A stretch of 64,000 nucleotides of DNA from assembly GCA_963556145.1 (NCBI GenBank), contig OY744471.1:5883590-5947589 (forward strand). The letters are read 5' to 3'. The position numbers and the translations under genes are program-made. The notes beneath the pieces were generated by a model. The model did not search any database. It had not been told where the DNA came from and saw only the letters and a program-made list of their open reading frames with translations. This DNA is from Hygrocybe punicea. Its lineage: Eukaryota > Basidiomycota > Agaricomycetes > Agaricales > Hygrophoraceae. Below are positions 11,921 through 24,486 of this stretch, piece by piece (positions within the stretch are counted from its first letter, which is position 1; each line of letters opens with the position of its first letter).

Positions 11921-14900
11921 CTATGTCTGGGATGCCTTTTGTGCTACAATCTGATCAAACACGACGTCTGGGTCGCCTTTTACATTCACGGAGAGAGTTT
12001 GCTGTGAGGGTTTTAGCCAACCTTGCGAGCTCATCCCGATACCACACTTACCTTGAATGTCAGCTCTTGTGCGGTGAGATCCACCAATTGATGGGGGAGC
12101 GACTGGTACTGGTACCCCTGGACCAGCTGCTGGACCAGCTGTAGATTGCGAAGGACCAGCTGTAGATTGCGGAGGACCAGCTGTAGATTGCGACGGACCA
12201 GCTGTAGATTGTGAAGGACCAGCTGTAGATTGCGAGGGATTGGGCTCGATCGCGCTGAATTCCATACCGTAACCAGGCTCGCTGGCGAGAACTGTACCCA
12301 CAACATCTTTGCCATCACCGTCGTCCAGTAAGTCGATATGTGAACGTTGTTTGGGGCCCGACGTATCCAGGTAAATTGGGTGGGGTGGGAAGTCAATCTT
12401 TTCCTCCAGAATTACGCTGTGTGGTTCATTTCGACGTCGGATCTGAAATTCGGGACCCGTCCAGTGAAATTGATTCGACGGCTTCTTCAGGAGTTCATCC
12501 AGCTTCATCACCAAGTCGGGCCAATCTCCTTCAAAGTGACGCCGAGTTGAAGACTCGAAAGCTTTCGCATTGCAACACTTGGAATTTTTGGCAATCTCAT
12601 GCCTATCCCACTTATACCCCACAACAGCGGAAGCGAAATCCAACAGGGACCGCTGAAAGACGTAAAAGCTGCTGACCCAAAATTTGTCCATCAACACAAC
12701 AAACGAGTTTGCAAACCATGACTGGAACCGGCGATATTTCGTTCGCACCCGATTTTGTTCCTGGATTACCAGCAGAGGTTTTGTTTTGTGGTAGTAGCAT
12801 GGGTTGAGGAGTTCACCAAACTCGATGAGATTCCCGACGAGAAGGACCTCTATCAGGCCTTGACTGGTCAAAATGTTGGGGATGTGGGATTTGGTGAAGG
12901 ATGTAGCTGCCCACATTGAAAGACACATGAATAGAACATATATGTGCAAATTGGAAGTCAACATTACCAGATGTTTCCCGTTCGTTCATGACGTGGTCAA
13001 TCCACATGGTGAGCAGCCTCCGCAACAATTTGAGGGTTTGGTCATTGCTACCCTCGTGGCTCATGACCTCATTGTTGAGCACGAAGGTATGGATGACGCC
13101 ATAACAAGAATCAGCAATGGTTGATGACGCCAAAAAATTGTAACCATCAAGGACCGTATCCTGTAAGCGCAGGATATGATGTGGAGTGGATGGGCGCAAG
13201 TATCTGGAGGCGTTGTGAGTTCTGGTTGGATCAAATTGATGGTAATGTTACTGACAGCACAGAGCCTTCGGACAGCAGCAGCCCCTCTGCATCCCAATGT
13301 CCCAAAGTGCTGCCTTGGCCTTGAGTCTGTACCCAGTTATCAGGGTATGCCGTCCGTGAACTGAAATCTCCATCTAGGTTCCCTTCCGTGGCATTGTTTC
13401 TTGCCCCCATGAGAACCCAGTACGCTATACCTGTCCTGACTATCGCCACTTTTGCAGAACTACCGGCCACAAAATGCCAGGATGCAGCAAATTTCGTCGC
13501 AGCATTTCCCCAAGCACCATTTTGAATCAAGCCATTGGAGCCGAGGAACCCAGGTTGGCCCCAAGTTTCACGCCGGGCAACTTCACTTGATGCAAAGTCA
13601 CTAGCGAGCCATGCATCAGATATAAATGTTGCTATGTTTTGATGCTATCGCCATTGTATGCTCACCGGAACTTCGGCGGAAGATCGTGGCTGGTGTGGCC
13701 GACGGGGAAATTTTTGAGGTTCATGACCTCTGCTCTAGAAGGGTCTATGGATGCAAGATAGATTTGCTCCAGGGTCCCAGACGTCTTCGTGTTGTTGGGA
13801 ACTTGGCCAGCTGTGGATGAATAGGTTCAACTTCTCGAAAGGACAACGATATCAGATTCATTACCCTCCATCGGCCGCACCGTAGTCAAAGAACCCAAGT
13901 GCTCCAGACCCTCTCTATCAAAGGCAAACGTCTCAATTGGGGCATTCAGAAGCAAAATGTGACGCCGGCGGAATATTTGTTGTATCGCAGACGACGACAT
14001 GGCCTTGAATTTTTCCCAATTGACCACAAACACCGTCGATGTGTTGGGCTGATATTCTTCTACCCGGGCACTTGGAAGTCTGTGTACGGGCATGTTGTTG
14101 ACATATCGAGCCTCGACTTGGTCAAATAATTGACGTAGGAATTGACATTCAAGCTCAGCCTATTTCAGAATTATCAGTGACTGTTGATGTCAAGTGAGAG
14201 TAAGCCTACCGTGGCAGATGGTGAAGAATGGACATATTCTATGGGCAAGTTCATGGAATATGCATCATACATCCGGAGGCTACTCCCTACTTCAGATGCC
14301 TGTGGAGAAATTGTCAGGAAGCGTGAACATCAGCGATAACAGTTGTGATACCATTGGCTGATGAGCAATGACCAGATCGTGTTCTATGTCATGATCATCA
14401 TGATCAGTGACACCTTGTACGCGTGACTTCTTCGAATCTGGGGGAAGATGAGCCATCACCGGTCCTGCATCCTCTATATTCACATCCCCATCGTCACTCT
14501 GATCCGGGCTTCTAGTCCCATCTCTCTTCCTCTTCATCGAGGCACCGCAAGGCTCATTCACATTGTCACGTACAATATGAAGTGCATCAGATGGAACCTG
14601 ACTTCCTGGCGTTGGTGGGATTACATCCTCATTGGGTGCGTGAGTGATCACTTTCCTCTTCATAGGCAAATCATCCACGGAAGGCAATGGTGCGACTCGA
14701 CCTACGTCGTGCTTTGCCGGCTCCTTGCTGTGGTACATCCAATGTGATGGAAATTCCTCGATAAGTCGTGGTTGGGTTTGACGGCAATACTTAACGCATG
14801 GGGCAGGGACGCCATATTCATCTGGATTCGGTTTTGTGCCTGCGGGAAAGACAGGTATGTCCATGAAGTACAGCATCCGAAGGTTCTTGCGATCATAGTA

Positions 14901-16472
14901 GAATACTTCAGCTTCTTTCAACAAAGGCGCTGACTTTTATGTCCATTCCATTTGTGACACATGATTAGTGGATATATAAACCACAGGCTGATGACACAAT
15001 GCTCACTTTTGAGACCCAACGCAAATACATTGATCCATCATTTTCATCGGTGTCCTCAATCCAGTGAGACCACTTTCCAGCTGGCACAGCTTGAATTGGA
15101 GGAGGACAAACCCAAGGCTCCCTTTCAGGTGAAAGGTGAATTAGATTAAGGCCGGGTGCCTTGGGGTCACGTTGGGATGGCTCAGAAAAATGCGGCAAAG
15201 TACCAGTGTCCACTGAAATAGGATTCGCCGACATATAGGACGACGCTGCTAACCTGAAGAGACATTTCAGTTAGCATTTTGATATTATATCATTGAAAGG
15301 AAGCTGCAGTGCCAGAGCTGCGCCATATACCCAATGGAAGCATCAGTTTTCTTCTTCGTCTGTATGTAACCAGCCTGCGGGTGCCATCCTTGACTCCATG
15401 ACGAAGACAAATTCCCAGAGTGTTTGGTTGATGGCATACTGCGATCTTCATCCAAATCATCGAAATCCAATGTGCAAGCCAGTCTTAGTCGCCGGGCACA
15501 GGCATCATAATAATTTTGACCAGGCACAACACGCTGTGCAACTTCTGATGTTGCAACGAAATCGGGAAGAGCAGAGGCACGGCGGTGATCTTCGACCTGC
15601 GATGACTCTGAATGCGGGAAATCGACGTCAGGGACGTATTCGTGAACAATGAAGCCTGGCACTCCTCCGGTCACCAGTAGCCAAAGTGACATTTTTTCAT
15701 CTGATGCCGAGCCATTTAACCAAACACCCACAAAGGATTCATTAGCGGGTGGGATGGGTGTCCCGCGTAGAGATTCCAGATTAGGGGGCCAATCAGCACT
15801 CTCTATTCTGCGAGCCATGGAAACCCAGGCCAATTTCTCCTTGATGCCTCTTTGAACCTGCATCGTTTTATCCACGGCATCTTCCCACGATAGCTCGCCT
15901 GATATATGTAGCAAATCGTCCGGCTCGGGGTACTTGGGATAGTTGATGAAAATGCAACTATTTTGCACCTTCTGTACTTTTCGCAGTCGATATATCGCGG
16001 CATCTACGCCCTGACAACGATCCGCGAGTGCATTGAGAAATCTGTCCTCCAGGTGACCTGTGTGATTTTCTTTGCAAACCCAATACCGATGAAGCGGTTC
16101 AAATTCCACCGTCAGTGGTGACGTTGGCCGTGGGATAAAGGCGTGCCACGGGTATGATGCGGTGTAATACTGGGGAGCGACAGTAGGATCAAATCGACCG
16201 AGGTGGCCATCAAATCGACGTAAGGTCCGATTTGCATGAGGTAAGTATGTAAACCGGGTGCCGACTTTTCCTGGGAGAAATGGTGTCTGAGAGGAATTGG
16301 GGGACCAGATTTCCCACCGTTTTGAATTAATGGTGACATCGCGTCCATTACAGGTTGAGAAGGGGGGCAAATAGTACTCAAACCTATCATCAACGATTGG
16401 GATTCGAGTGTAACCACGGTAAGTTGCCAGACGCGATGTCGAATAATTGAAACCCGGTAGAGTGGACATCAT
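11921..16472 (-). CDS. Large multi-exon protein with C-terminal JmjC domain (degenerate HxD)
   Basis: Frames at 16472-15285, 15234-14965, 14924-14340, then 14286-13830 and 13730-11921 read as one gene through short introns. The roughly 600-residue N-terminal part (containing GGVPGFIVHEYVPDVDF) is unassigned. A junction such as QPM/ASEV (intron about 14286-14340) links it to a region with IQQIFRRRHILLL and SRAEVMNLKNFPVG, then a JmjC-like core: AASWHFVAGSSAKVAIV, TGIAYWVLM, later MRPSTPHHIL and TIADSCYGVIHTF. JmjC demethylases bind Fe(II) through HxD/E...H. Here the first site reads H-F-V, so Asp is missing and activity is doubtful. The C-terminus has five to six PSQSTAG repeats. Exon boundaries are approximate, and two neighbouring genes instead of one remain possible. 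Confidence 0.65.
12128..12240. repeat. 27-bp tandem repeat coding PSQSTAG units
   Basis: About five copies of a unit containing GGACCAGCTGTAGATTGCG lie in tandem inside the 3' part of the JmjC gene. On the minus strand they encode repeated PSQSTAG heptapeptide-type units, likely variable in number. No frame is broken. Confidence 0.8.
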
Positions 16473-16651
16473 AAGTAAAATCTAACAGGCAAAGTCAGTA
16501 AATGGACTGTTGAGTCAAGGGTGCTTAAATTCCAAGTTTAGGGGGAAAAAACTGATCAGACTACGTTGACTAATGCCATGGTGCACCAACTCACAATGTA
16601 ACTTATAGCTGGAATGATTACAAGGTTTGAAGGACTTAGAATCGAACCCTA

Positions 16652-17164
16652 ACACGTGATTGGACCTCACCAAATACAGGCAAACATCGCAATGTATAAA
16701 AGGCTGATGTTTGTCGTCTTCAAACTCATTCCTCTTTGCCCTCGTCCATCGCGACAGTGCAATTGGAATGGCGGTGCTTGCCCTTGTCCATCGTGACAGG
16801 GCGAGTGATAACGCATCTGCTGCTCACACCAACTGCTTGCCGGTCTAGACAGCGGTTGGTGTGATGCGGATCGTTGCCCTCGTCCATCGTGACAGGGTAA
16901 TGATCCATAGTGTTGGACAACTAATAGAGTATGCCTTGTCTGTCATGACGGGCAAAAGTATTAGTTAACCAACGACTGGAGGGACCTCAGCAATGAGCGC
17001 CCACCAAATGGGCTCTGGGGGTTAGGATCATGGGGGATGTGTTTGTCCCCCTTGGTTCATGCTTAGGCAACCTACTTTATTGTAGCGGGCCGGGCATCAA
17101 TACTGTTCCGTACTCAGTGATGCTGAGGACATGGTATCTAATCTCACATTCGTCATGGGTCAGC
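16652..17164 (-). repeat. Dispersed repeat family, copy 1
   Basis: It starts ACACGTGATTGG, has a TATAAAAGG box at about 16696, and carries several copies of a motif like CCCTCGTCCATCGTGACAGG. It matches copy 2 (23063-23552, opposite orientation) and copy 3 (32213-32656). Copies 1 and 2 also share a 3' extension that copy 3 lacks. An antisense frame of 64 residues is open in all copies. The E-box, inverted CCAAT and TATA layout suggests the U3 part of a solo LTR or another short promoter-bearing element; the class is unproven. Confidence 0.8.
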
Positions 17165-18120
17165 CCCAGTGAAAAGTCGCACGTTTAAAAAGGATTTGGA
17201 TATGATATGAGAAGTCTTTTTAAAATGGGTTGCAAATAATAAAATCGTTCCGAGAGAAGACAACGATTAAAAATGAGAATAAACTAACCAAAAAATAGAG
17301 ACTTATGTTCTTGTAGTCCGGTGCACAAAGAACTCTTTTTTTGTGTAACTAAGACAAGATATATCCAATACGAGAATGAAGATGAAGCACTGTATGCCTG
17401 TGATGATGTCATGGCTGGGACTTAACGTTACATTTTCTCATTCGTTCCATTCCTCTCCACTTCCTACTTCCATGTCCTTGCCCCTCGTCCTCACCCCTCC
17501 CTTTGCCTCGCTTGCCCACCTCTACCACCGCCACTATCACCATTATGATGACTACCACTAGCCGAGCCTGAGCACAGCACCCAGGCTCTCACAGTTACAA
17601 TTTCCCAGAAATGCGATGCTGCACGCCACCATTTTGGAACATGCGTAAAGTGGAGTCCCTCTCGGGCCTCAGTCAAAAAAGAAAATACTCAAATGTGTAT
17701 CCAAGACAATAGCAGGTGCTAGTAAGTGTGCCCGCCCCCGTCGGCTACACGTAAGTGCTGTTCACAATGGTCTGCAATTAAACAACAATGAAACACAGGC
17801 ACCCGAGCAAACCGCAGTGTTCCTACAAGCCTTGTACCCTTCTTGGCTGGTATTTTTACTCGGAGGGTCGATGGGTTGAGGTCTGGATTTTTGCTGGATT
17901 CCAAACTTGGGTTGCCGGGAATGGGGGAGCGGCAGCTCTTTTTACCTACACTTTCTAAATGTTTTCAACTCTTTTCAACTTGAAATGTTATTCATTCCAA
18001 CACTATCTAATAAGAAAAACATCGAGCAGGAGTGCAGATTTAGTTTAAAATATGGCAAATTTATGATATTTGTGTTTATACCACATAAAACTTTCTAAAC
18101 CTTGCGACTTTTCACTGGGG
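17164..18120. mobile_element. Non-autonomous element with CCCCAGTGAAAAGTCGC termini
   Basis: The 17-bp ends (CCCCAGTGAAAAGTCGC at 17164-17180, its reverse complement at 18104-18120) match exactly. Weaker similarity extends a further 7-8 bp outside. The element begins where repeat copy 1 ends, so it probably inserted into or at the edge of that repeat. The 957-bp interior contains no recognisable transposase. No clear target-site duplication was found; the outward similarity may mask it. Confidence 0.65.
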
Positions 18121-18128
18121 TTGAACCA

Positions 18129-20133
18129 TCACTGGTATATCAGGTTTACAAACCAATTCAAGACTTTGTGTATGGTAGCATAAATCAAAGCGAAGGTACC
18201 TGGATCTGGAGTTGGTAAATACTTAAGTGTCATCATGTTGTTCATTCTCCATCCAGGATGTGAAACCGTCTCACCTGGAGTGTCCGTTGATTCATCAACT
18301 GAGCCGGGGAACCCAATGCCAAGGGCTTGACACAGCTCCAACAGTTCATCACAATGTTCTCCGTCACAGACATGACCACATTCCGACTGCCCAAAGTCAA
18401 GGACCGAGATGTCACCGTCGTAAGATATGGCCACATTTCGGGCATCCAAGTCGCCATGGATGACTCCTGACTTGTGAATTTCCATAACTAAGATGAGAAG
18501 CTTGTGTCTGCACATTTTACAAACAGAATCAATGATTTGTGTCACTGGATCGAAGAGTTGAGATATACCTCTGCCTGGGGGTTAATTGCTCAAAGGAGTC
18601 CAACGCGTCACCACAATCAGAGAGCAGCAATACCTTCCCAATGCCGATTATCTGAAAGAGCCCATAACACAGGGGTATTCCTTGGTATTGAAGACTTCGA
18701 AGCATTACGTATGCCTGCAACTCCCTAGCGACTGAGTCTTCATCATGACCGTCTACTTTTCCCACCACCGGAAAATTACCATAGTTACCACGATAGAGAA
18801 CTGTGGTTCCACTAGCTATGATACTGTGGAAGTCGACGAAACCCGACGGCGTCTGCAGGGTCCATGGACTGGCAATGGATTGCAGTGTGAACATGACGGC
18901 TTTGCAGTTTGTGTGATACCTCATTTGGGAAGGACATCCAACACAACCTCCAGCCATGATAGGATATGCCATGATGGAATTTCGTATGATCCGGGACTGT
19001 AGAGAGGGTCACTGTCAATGAACAAATCAGATGAACAACACATTGGTTACACACAATAGGCAAGCTGAGAAGACCCGCAGCATCATGGCTTGTCATAGAA
19101 GACGTATGCAATTTTCTATGCATGGACATTGCAAAGAAATGGGCCATATGCGAAAGGCTTCTCCTCTGAACAGCCTCATCTTCTGAACGACAACTGTAGG
19201 CATGTGTTATAGAGATTTTCTCATCGTGGCAGATCAACAACACGAATTGTTCTTCAGATGCAATGATAGCATGTTTGAAACCATGAACTCGATGTTGGTG
19301 CCAGACCTAAATGTGCACAAATGTATAATCAATACTGTGATGTGTGAATGGAAAATGCGGGGCATATTGTCAGGGTTCACCTGGAAGATGATCATTTGCA
19401 ATTTCTTTTTCCACGATTCTTTGTAGAACATAAGGCCGGAACTGCTGTCATTGCCATCATCTGCCCCCTTCCCCGCCTCATTTGCATCAGGATGCATCTT
19501 GACAATTTTTCCTGGGGTTATCCAAGAGCCGATCATACCCAACACCGATACTTGTTGGGATGTGGAACTACGGCTTGTTAATACACGGTTGGTCTTGAAT
19601 TCTACACCAGCAACCTTTAACTCCGATGCAACATTCACAATGACTGCATCTACCCGTCCGCTGGATCCAACAATGCTGGTATCGACAATTTTCCAATTTC
19701 CTTTTGGATATCTGCTGGGCGGTAAAGACTGCCGAAGTTCATAAAGACAGATGGATGCAACGAGGGCTGGCCTTATCACGGACTTCTCGACATATGCTCT
19801 TGTATCGTTCTCCGACGTGATGACCTCTGGGATTTCATCCTTTATGGCTTCTATATTCCAATACAAATTGGCAGATGGGTGGTCTCGCAGCTCGGGCCCA
19901 TAATTGGACAACATCATTTCTGACCACTGTAAATCGTACGGTAATTCCACCTCCCATCTGGCCAGATCCAAATTTTCCAGCTGACGAAGTGTTTTTGCTG
20001 ATATTTTTTCTGCCGGTGTAAGTGTTTTTGTCTGTGCGGATTTGGCCCTTGATGGAGGAGGATCTGGTCGGCTAAGTCCGAAATGGGTAGAAAATGAAAC
20101 GGTTTCAGTTGAAGTTACTTGCCAAGAATTCAT
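18129..20133 (-). CDS. PD-(D/E)XK nuclease-like plus protein kinase protein
   Basis: The ATG is at 20133. Exon 1 (to about 19390) contains VDAVIVNV and, about 15 residues on, VEFKTN, which fits the D...(D/E)xK core of a PD-(D/E)XK nuclease fold at about residues 160-180. An intron of about 75 nt brings in VWHQHRVHGFKHAIIASEEQ. The kinase lobe follows after further introns: GTTVLYRGNYGNFPVVGKV (lysine strand), SVARELQAY, HGDLDARNVAI (catalytic HxD...N) and VLDFGQSE (DFG). All key kinase residues are present. REase-kinase fusions are a known eukaryotic effector architecture (Crinkler-type), often in filamentous fungi. Here I infer a kinase with an upstream nuclease-like domain; host defence, conflict or effector use is unproven. 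Exon ends in the middle are approximate. Confidence 0.75.
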
Positions 20134-20674
20134 GCTGATTGGTTGGTGGTCATCTCGCGTCTATTTGACCAATCTCAATTTCTCCCTGCACCAATTTAAA
20201 GTTTGATTGCATCAGAGCATTTTCACGTGTGACATTTGTCACGCATTATGTCCTCAACCTTTCGATACAGAAGTGACATTTCGATTGAAAATATAACCTT
20301 ATTTGTAGGCATAGATCAAACTTGCTTTTGCTTCTCTTCAATACAGGTCTGCTTCCTGGGAGTTGTGTGGGAATCAATTACATGTGGTTCCCAGGAGCCA
20401 TGAATTTTGTTGTTGAAATGTGGATGAAGGAGTTAGGCTTTTCGTGAGTTATGCCTGGCAACCGTGACAATTTTCATCACATGACATTAGTGTAGTGCTC
20501 TCAGTCGGTGTCAAAATTTGTATACAACTAAGTTAGCACTACCTCTGGTAGATTATATTGTAGACTAAAAGTTCTCATTTGAGGGGAAAAATTAATCCAT
20601 CTCAGTTTCGAATACTTCAAGTCACCGTGATTGGTAATTACAACCAGAATCAGGATAAGCATAAATCTACCTAA
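20134..20674. other. Intergenic stretch
   Basis: A/T-rich DNA between two minus-strand genes with no supported coding region. It should contain the promoter of the kinase gene and the end of the dioxygenase gene. Confidence 0.5.
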
Positions 20675-22150
20675 TCAATGCCAATTCTGTGCAGATGTAA
20701 ATAATGGATTCATCAGCTGGGTGAAAACCTTCTGCCGACTCCAAACTGGTTTATCAATACCCAGTCGGTCATGCACCATGTTTCGCATGTAGTGTGCTAC
20801 ACATATCCTTTCGCCCCCATCCCATTTCTCCACACTGTGACTGAGAATCTTACCACAGATCTCCACTACAGTCCCAGGGGTGTATGCAAGACTGGCACCA
20901 ATTTCGGGAATGGTAAGTCGTGCATTGGTATGAGTCCCGCAGCTGGCCAGTAAGTCATACCACTCCGGACAACCTCCAGTGTCTCGGTGTGGTGGGGTAA
21001 CTCTGTTTACGATCACTGCTATCCCTGTGAACACAGAGGGCCATAATAGGGCATTTTCATGAACTTTTGGCAGTTCATTGTCGTCAACGAGTCCTCCAAT
21101 CGCAGCGAGACCGGCTTTATACAATGCACGGTGGGTTATAGCAGTGATGCCGTTGAGGACCATCTCCGTCGGCTTCATGCTTGTCATCCATGTAGCTGGC
21201 TCACTCCCACGCAGTGTCGTGGACGTCAGCAATTGATCTTCCAGTCTCTGACAAGGGGTTGATGTTAACTGATAGACTTTAACCCAAATGACGTTTGGAC
21301 AATGAAGATACCTCTCTACCCTGAGCGAACCATGCAGGTGAAAAATCAATCGACCCTGGTTGAAAGCGTGGATTGGCCGGTGCCATAAAGAGATCAGGAT
21401 GATTCCTCCATTGCACACTTTTCCCTTCTTCATGCTTGGAGAGAGCAGTTAGATGTGATTGTGATAGAGGTCTAGAGATAGACCCAATGCTCTTGTTTGT
21501 TTCCTCCTGTTCGGGTTAATATGTGGAGGGGTAAAGCTCGCTCAGAAGCTTGCTCACCGTCCTGCTAGGATCCAGGATGTCTGGAAGATACCAGACAAGA
21601 ATGGAGCCAAATTTATCCATAATTGTAGCAGGTTCGTCCAGTTCTCCAATATTTATACCGTGGAAAAACTTTCGCATGTGTTCCTCGCTCTTCGGTGTTG
21701 CCTTTTTGATGTTCTTGACTCTGTTCGCCACTCGATTGGCGTCCCATGGCAAAATTACTGCATTTCAACAGCAAGTCAGCAAGCACATGTATTGTATATT
21801 TTATCCTCACTGGGGTTCAAAATCGCCGCTGCAACCGTTAAGGCAACTCTTTCCAACTCATTGGCAGTCACAGCTTGCCCTGCGTCATCGTTCTTGGGCA
21901 ACTGGTTTCTCATATGCAAAATCCGGGTTCTGAACCAGCAGTACGAATCAGCAGAGGGGCTTAAGCGATGGGGTATTGCATCAGGGAGAACAAACCTGAT
22001 CCTCTGGTTTTCAAGAGCAGGGGTTTGGGGTAAACGCATGTTGGGCCTTCGGTAAAATGAAGTCATGTCTGACAGGACAGATTTCAGTTTTAGCCAGAAC
22101 AATTTTTGGACATCTTCAATGACAGGAACCCTAGATGGTGCATCAGTCAA
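20675..22150 (-). CDS. TET/JBP-like 2-oxoglutarate/Fe(II) dioxygenase
   Basis: The C-terminal exon contains VTPPHRDTGGCPEWYD, with the HxD iron ligands (H-R-D), then LAYTPGTVVEICGKILSHSV (second His) and GGERICVAHYMR (the Arg that binds 2-oxoglutarate). Upstream exons give GSILVWYLPDIL and, in a separate frame, RNHPDLFMAPANPRFQPG, both typical of fungal TET/JBP proteins. Members oxidise 5-methylcytosine or thymine in DNA. In basidiomycetes they are lineage-expanded and many are linked to KDZ transposons (Iyer and colleagues, 2014), but no KDZ transposase is visible here. The N-terminal start is not settled: the frame opens with TTG at 22150, so an upstream exon is likely. Confidence 0.8.
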
Positions 22151-23062
22151 TTAATTGTTGTTTGACACAACATATAACGCACATGGGTGTTGGCTTTAAA
22201 ACTTTACTCCGACTGTTCCTTCCTACATCCTGACATTCTCTCTTTCGCTTGTGTCGATTCTCGTTCAATGTCATGGATATGTTCTAACTTTCAGACACGT
22301 GACGATGTTAGATATATATACACGGTCAAAGTCACCTGACCATTTTCCCAGGCCATCAATAAGCGCGTTTTGGCTTGCCCAGCTTGGACTCCCGTACTTT
22401 CTACTTGTTGCTAAAGTCTTCCACCAGTTCTCCAATCATGCCTTGAATTTGCAGGACCTCATTGGAATGCTGGGGATGATGCTGATTTAGCTTGACCAAA
22501 AACTTATCTCAAGAGTTACAAAACGAGTTATGCAATGGATGGTGTGATGCAATGGATGGTGTGATGTCAGACTTTTGCTCTGACTATGATGTGTATTGCA
22601 AGACACTGGCTCCCAGTCACACTGAGGTCACACATCATTCTAGCACTGTTGTCTCTTTTTTCAGTGAATTTGACATTCATAGCATATTTTTCTTACGTTT
22701 TTGACAAAGTTATCTTATCTGGAGGGTGATTAAATCCAATAGAATGCGTAATGCATATAGGAACAACATCAACATTCTTTCCTGTCCACCTAAGACCGTC
22801 CAAAACGCCAATCCAGACAGTGTTCATGTGCCTTCGCATTGGTCCGGGCCAACATTCAAAAGTTTGGTCGATTTCCTCCTCTCATTCTTATCTTATTATC
22901 TGGCTTGTTTTGGTGTTATTACCGGATTTCAAATTTTGCAGCCAGACAGCAAGGGCCTCCACCCATGGAGGCACACCGCCGCATTATTGGGCATCCCATC
23001 GTCCCATTCTCAAAGCGATAGATCGTTTTCGAATATTCATACTCAAGTCAAGCCCTACCATT
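22151..23062. other. Gene-free stretch
   Basis: No conserved frame is seen. A 17-bp duplication (GCAATGGATGGTGTGAT twice) lies at about 22531-22564. Some frames are open at 22726-23074 but resemble no family. Confidence 0.5.
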
Positions 23063-23552
23063 GCTGACCCATGACAAAAGTGAGATTATATACAATGTCC
23101 TCAGCATCACTGAGTACGGGACAATACTGATGCCCGGCCCGCTACAATAAAGTAGGTTGCCTAAGCATGAACCAAGGGGGACAAACACATCCCCCATGAT
23201 CCTAACCCCCAGAGCCCATTTGGTGGGCGCTCATTGCTGAGGTCCCTCCAGTCGTTGGTTAACTAATACTTTTGCCCGTCATGACAGACAAGGCATACTC
23301 TATTAGTTGTCCAACACTATGGATCATTACCCTGTCACGAGGGACGAGGGCAACGATCCGCATCACACCAACCGCTGTCAAGACCGGCAAGCAGTTGGTG
23401 TGAGCAGCAGATGCGTTATCACTCGCCCTGTCACGATGGACAAGGGCAAGCACCGCCATTCCAATTGCACTGTCGCGATGGACGAGGGCAAAGAGGAATG
23501 AGTTTGAAGACGACAAGCATCAGCCTTTTAAACACTTGTGTTTGTATGTTGG
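23063..23552 (+). repeat. Dispersed repeat family, copy 2
   Basis: Inverted relative to copies 1 and 3. It includes the 64-residue antisense frame, the TTTAAA variant of the TATA box (about 23525) and the four CCCTCGTCCATCGTGACAGG-like motifs. Its 3' extension (23063-23130) is shared with copy 1 only. Confidence 0.8.
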
Positions 23553-24486
23553 TGTTTGCCTTTATGTGGTTCCACATCACCTGACTAATCTGGGCACTCT
23601 TAATAGCTTGATCATCTGTCTGCTCCGCGCTCACCGTTGTCTGCTTGACCGAGCCATACTGCATTACTCGTTACTTGGAGGACCTTGGTTTTGTTCGCGT
23701 GCAAATTGTTCTTGAGTATCAATGCGTCTCAAGTTTCCTTGGGTGTATCTCCAGTCTGAGGCATGGATGCTCGAGAAAGATGCAAAATCACAAATCCTCT
23801 TTGATATTCAGGGGTCAAGGTGAGCCTCCGATATCAATTCCAGGACGATGGTCATGATCACTATCCTTTTAGAGTCATTTTGGGTATTTTGGGATTACGC
23901 GTCCCATCATTCACGATTAGAGTAGATCATGAAGTTACCACATGTAAAGTGTGTTACAAGGATGATGTTATATGTGTTTTCTAACACTACCTACGTATAG
24001 ATGACTTTACCAGATAGCGACAACGTAGGCGTTCGGGTCTTGACACTGGAATTTGCTATTTCTCGCCGCTTGGATTCCGGCGTGTGCTCGTTTTTAGGAC
24101 GGAAAGACAATGGTTGGATGACTTTTTGCATTCATTCTGCTTGTTGACATTAACCGTAACATCATGACAATCATGAACAGCGTTGGTAACCAGACATCGA
24201 CTAGGAATATACTTCGACACAGATCACCACAGTTGGATGGAATCTTCTTACAAGGAACTTGTTGCTTCCATAATGCGTACCATGGGGTTACATCACATCA
24301 CATTCTTCAAGTAAGTAGGTTGGCTTGTGTGAATTATGACGATGATGATGTCTGAAGTCAAACGTGGGATCTTCTTCAAGCAATGCCACACAGACCATGG
24401 TGGAATGGGAGCGATTTACACAGCAAGCCAATGTTGACAAGTGCGAGAGACATCCTGTGCAACCTAATAGTGCATCACTGACAATA
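23553..24486. other. Gene-poor stretch upstream of the Ulp1 gene
   Basis: No confident exon is seen. Upstream exons of the following Ulp1 gene might lie here, but none can be supported by a motif. Confidence 0.4.

Noticed and set aside
16625..16660. B-box-like GGGTTCGATTC on the minus strand (possible tRNA or SINE)
   Set aside because: No A box at the proper distance and no cloverleaf could be drawn.
20675..23100. KDZ transposon carrying the TET/JBP-like gene
   Set aside because: No transposase motif or terminal repeats could be identified around the dioxygenase gene.
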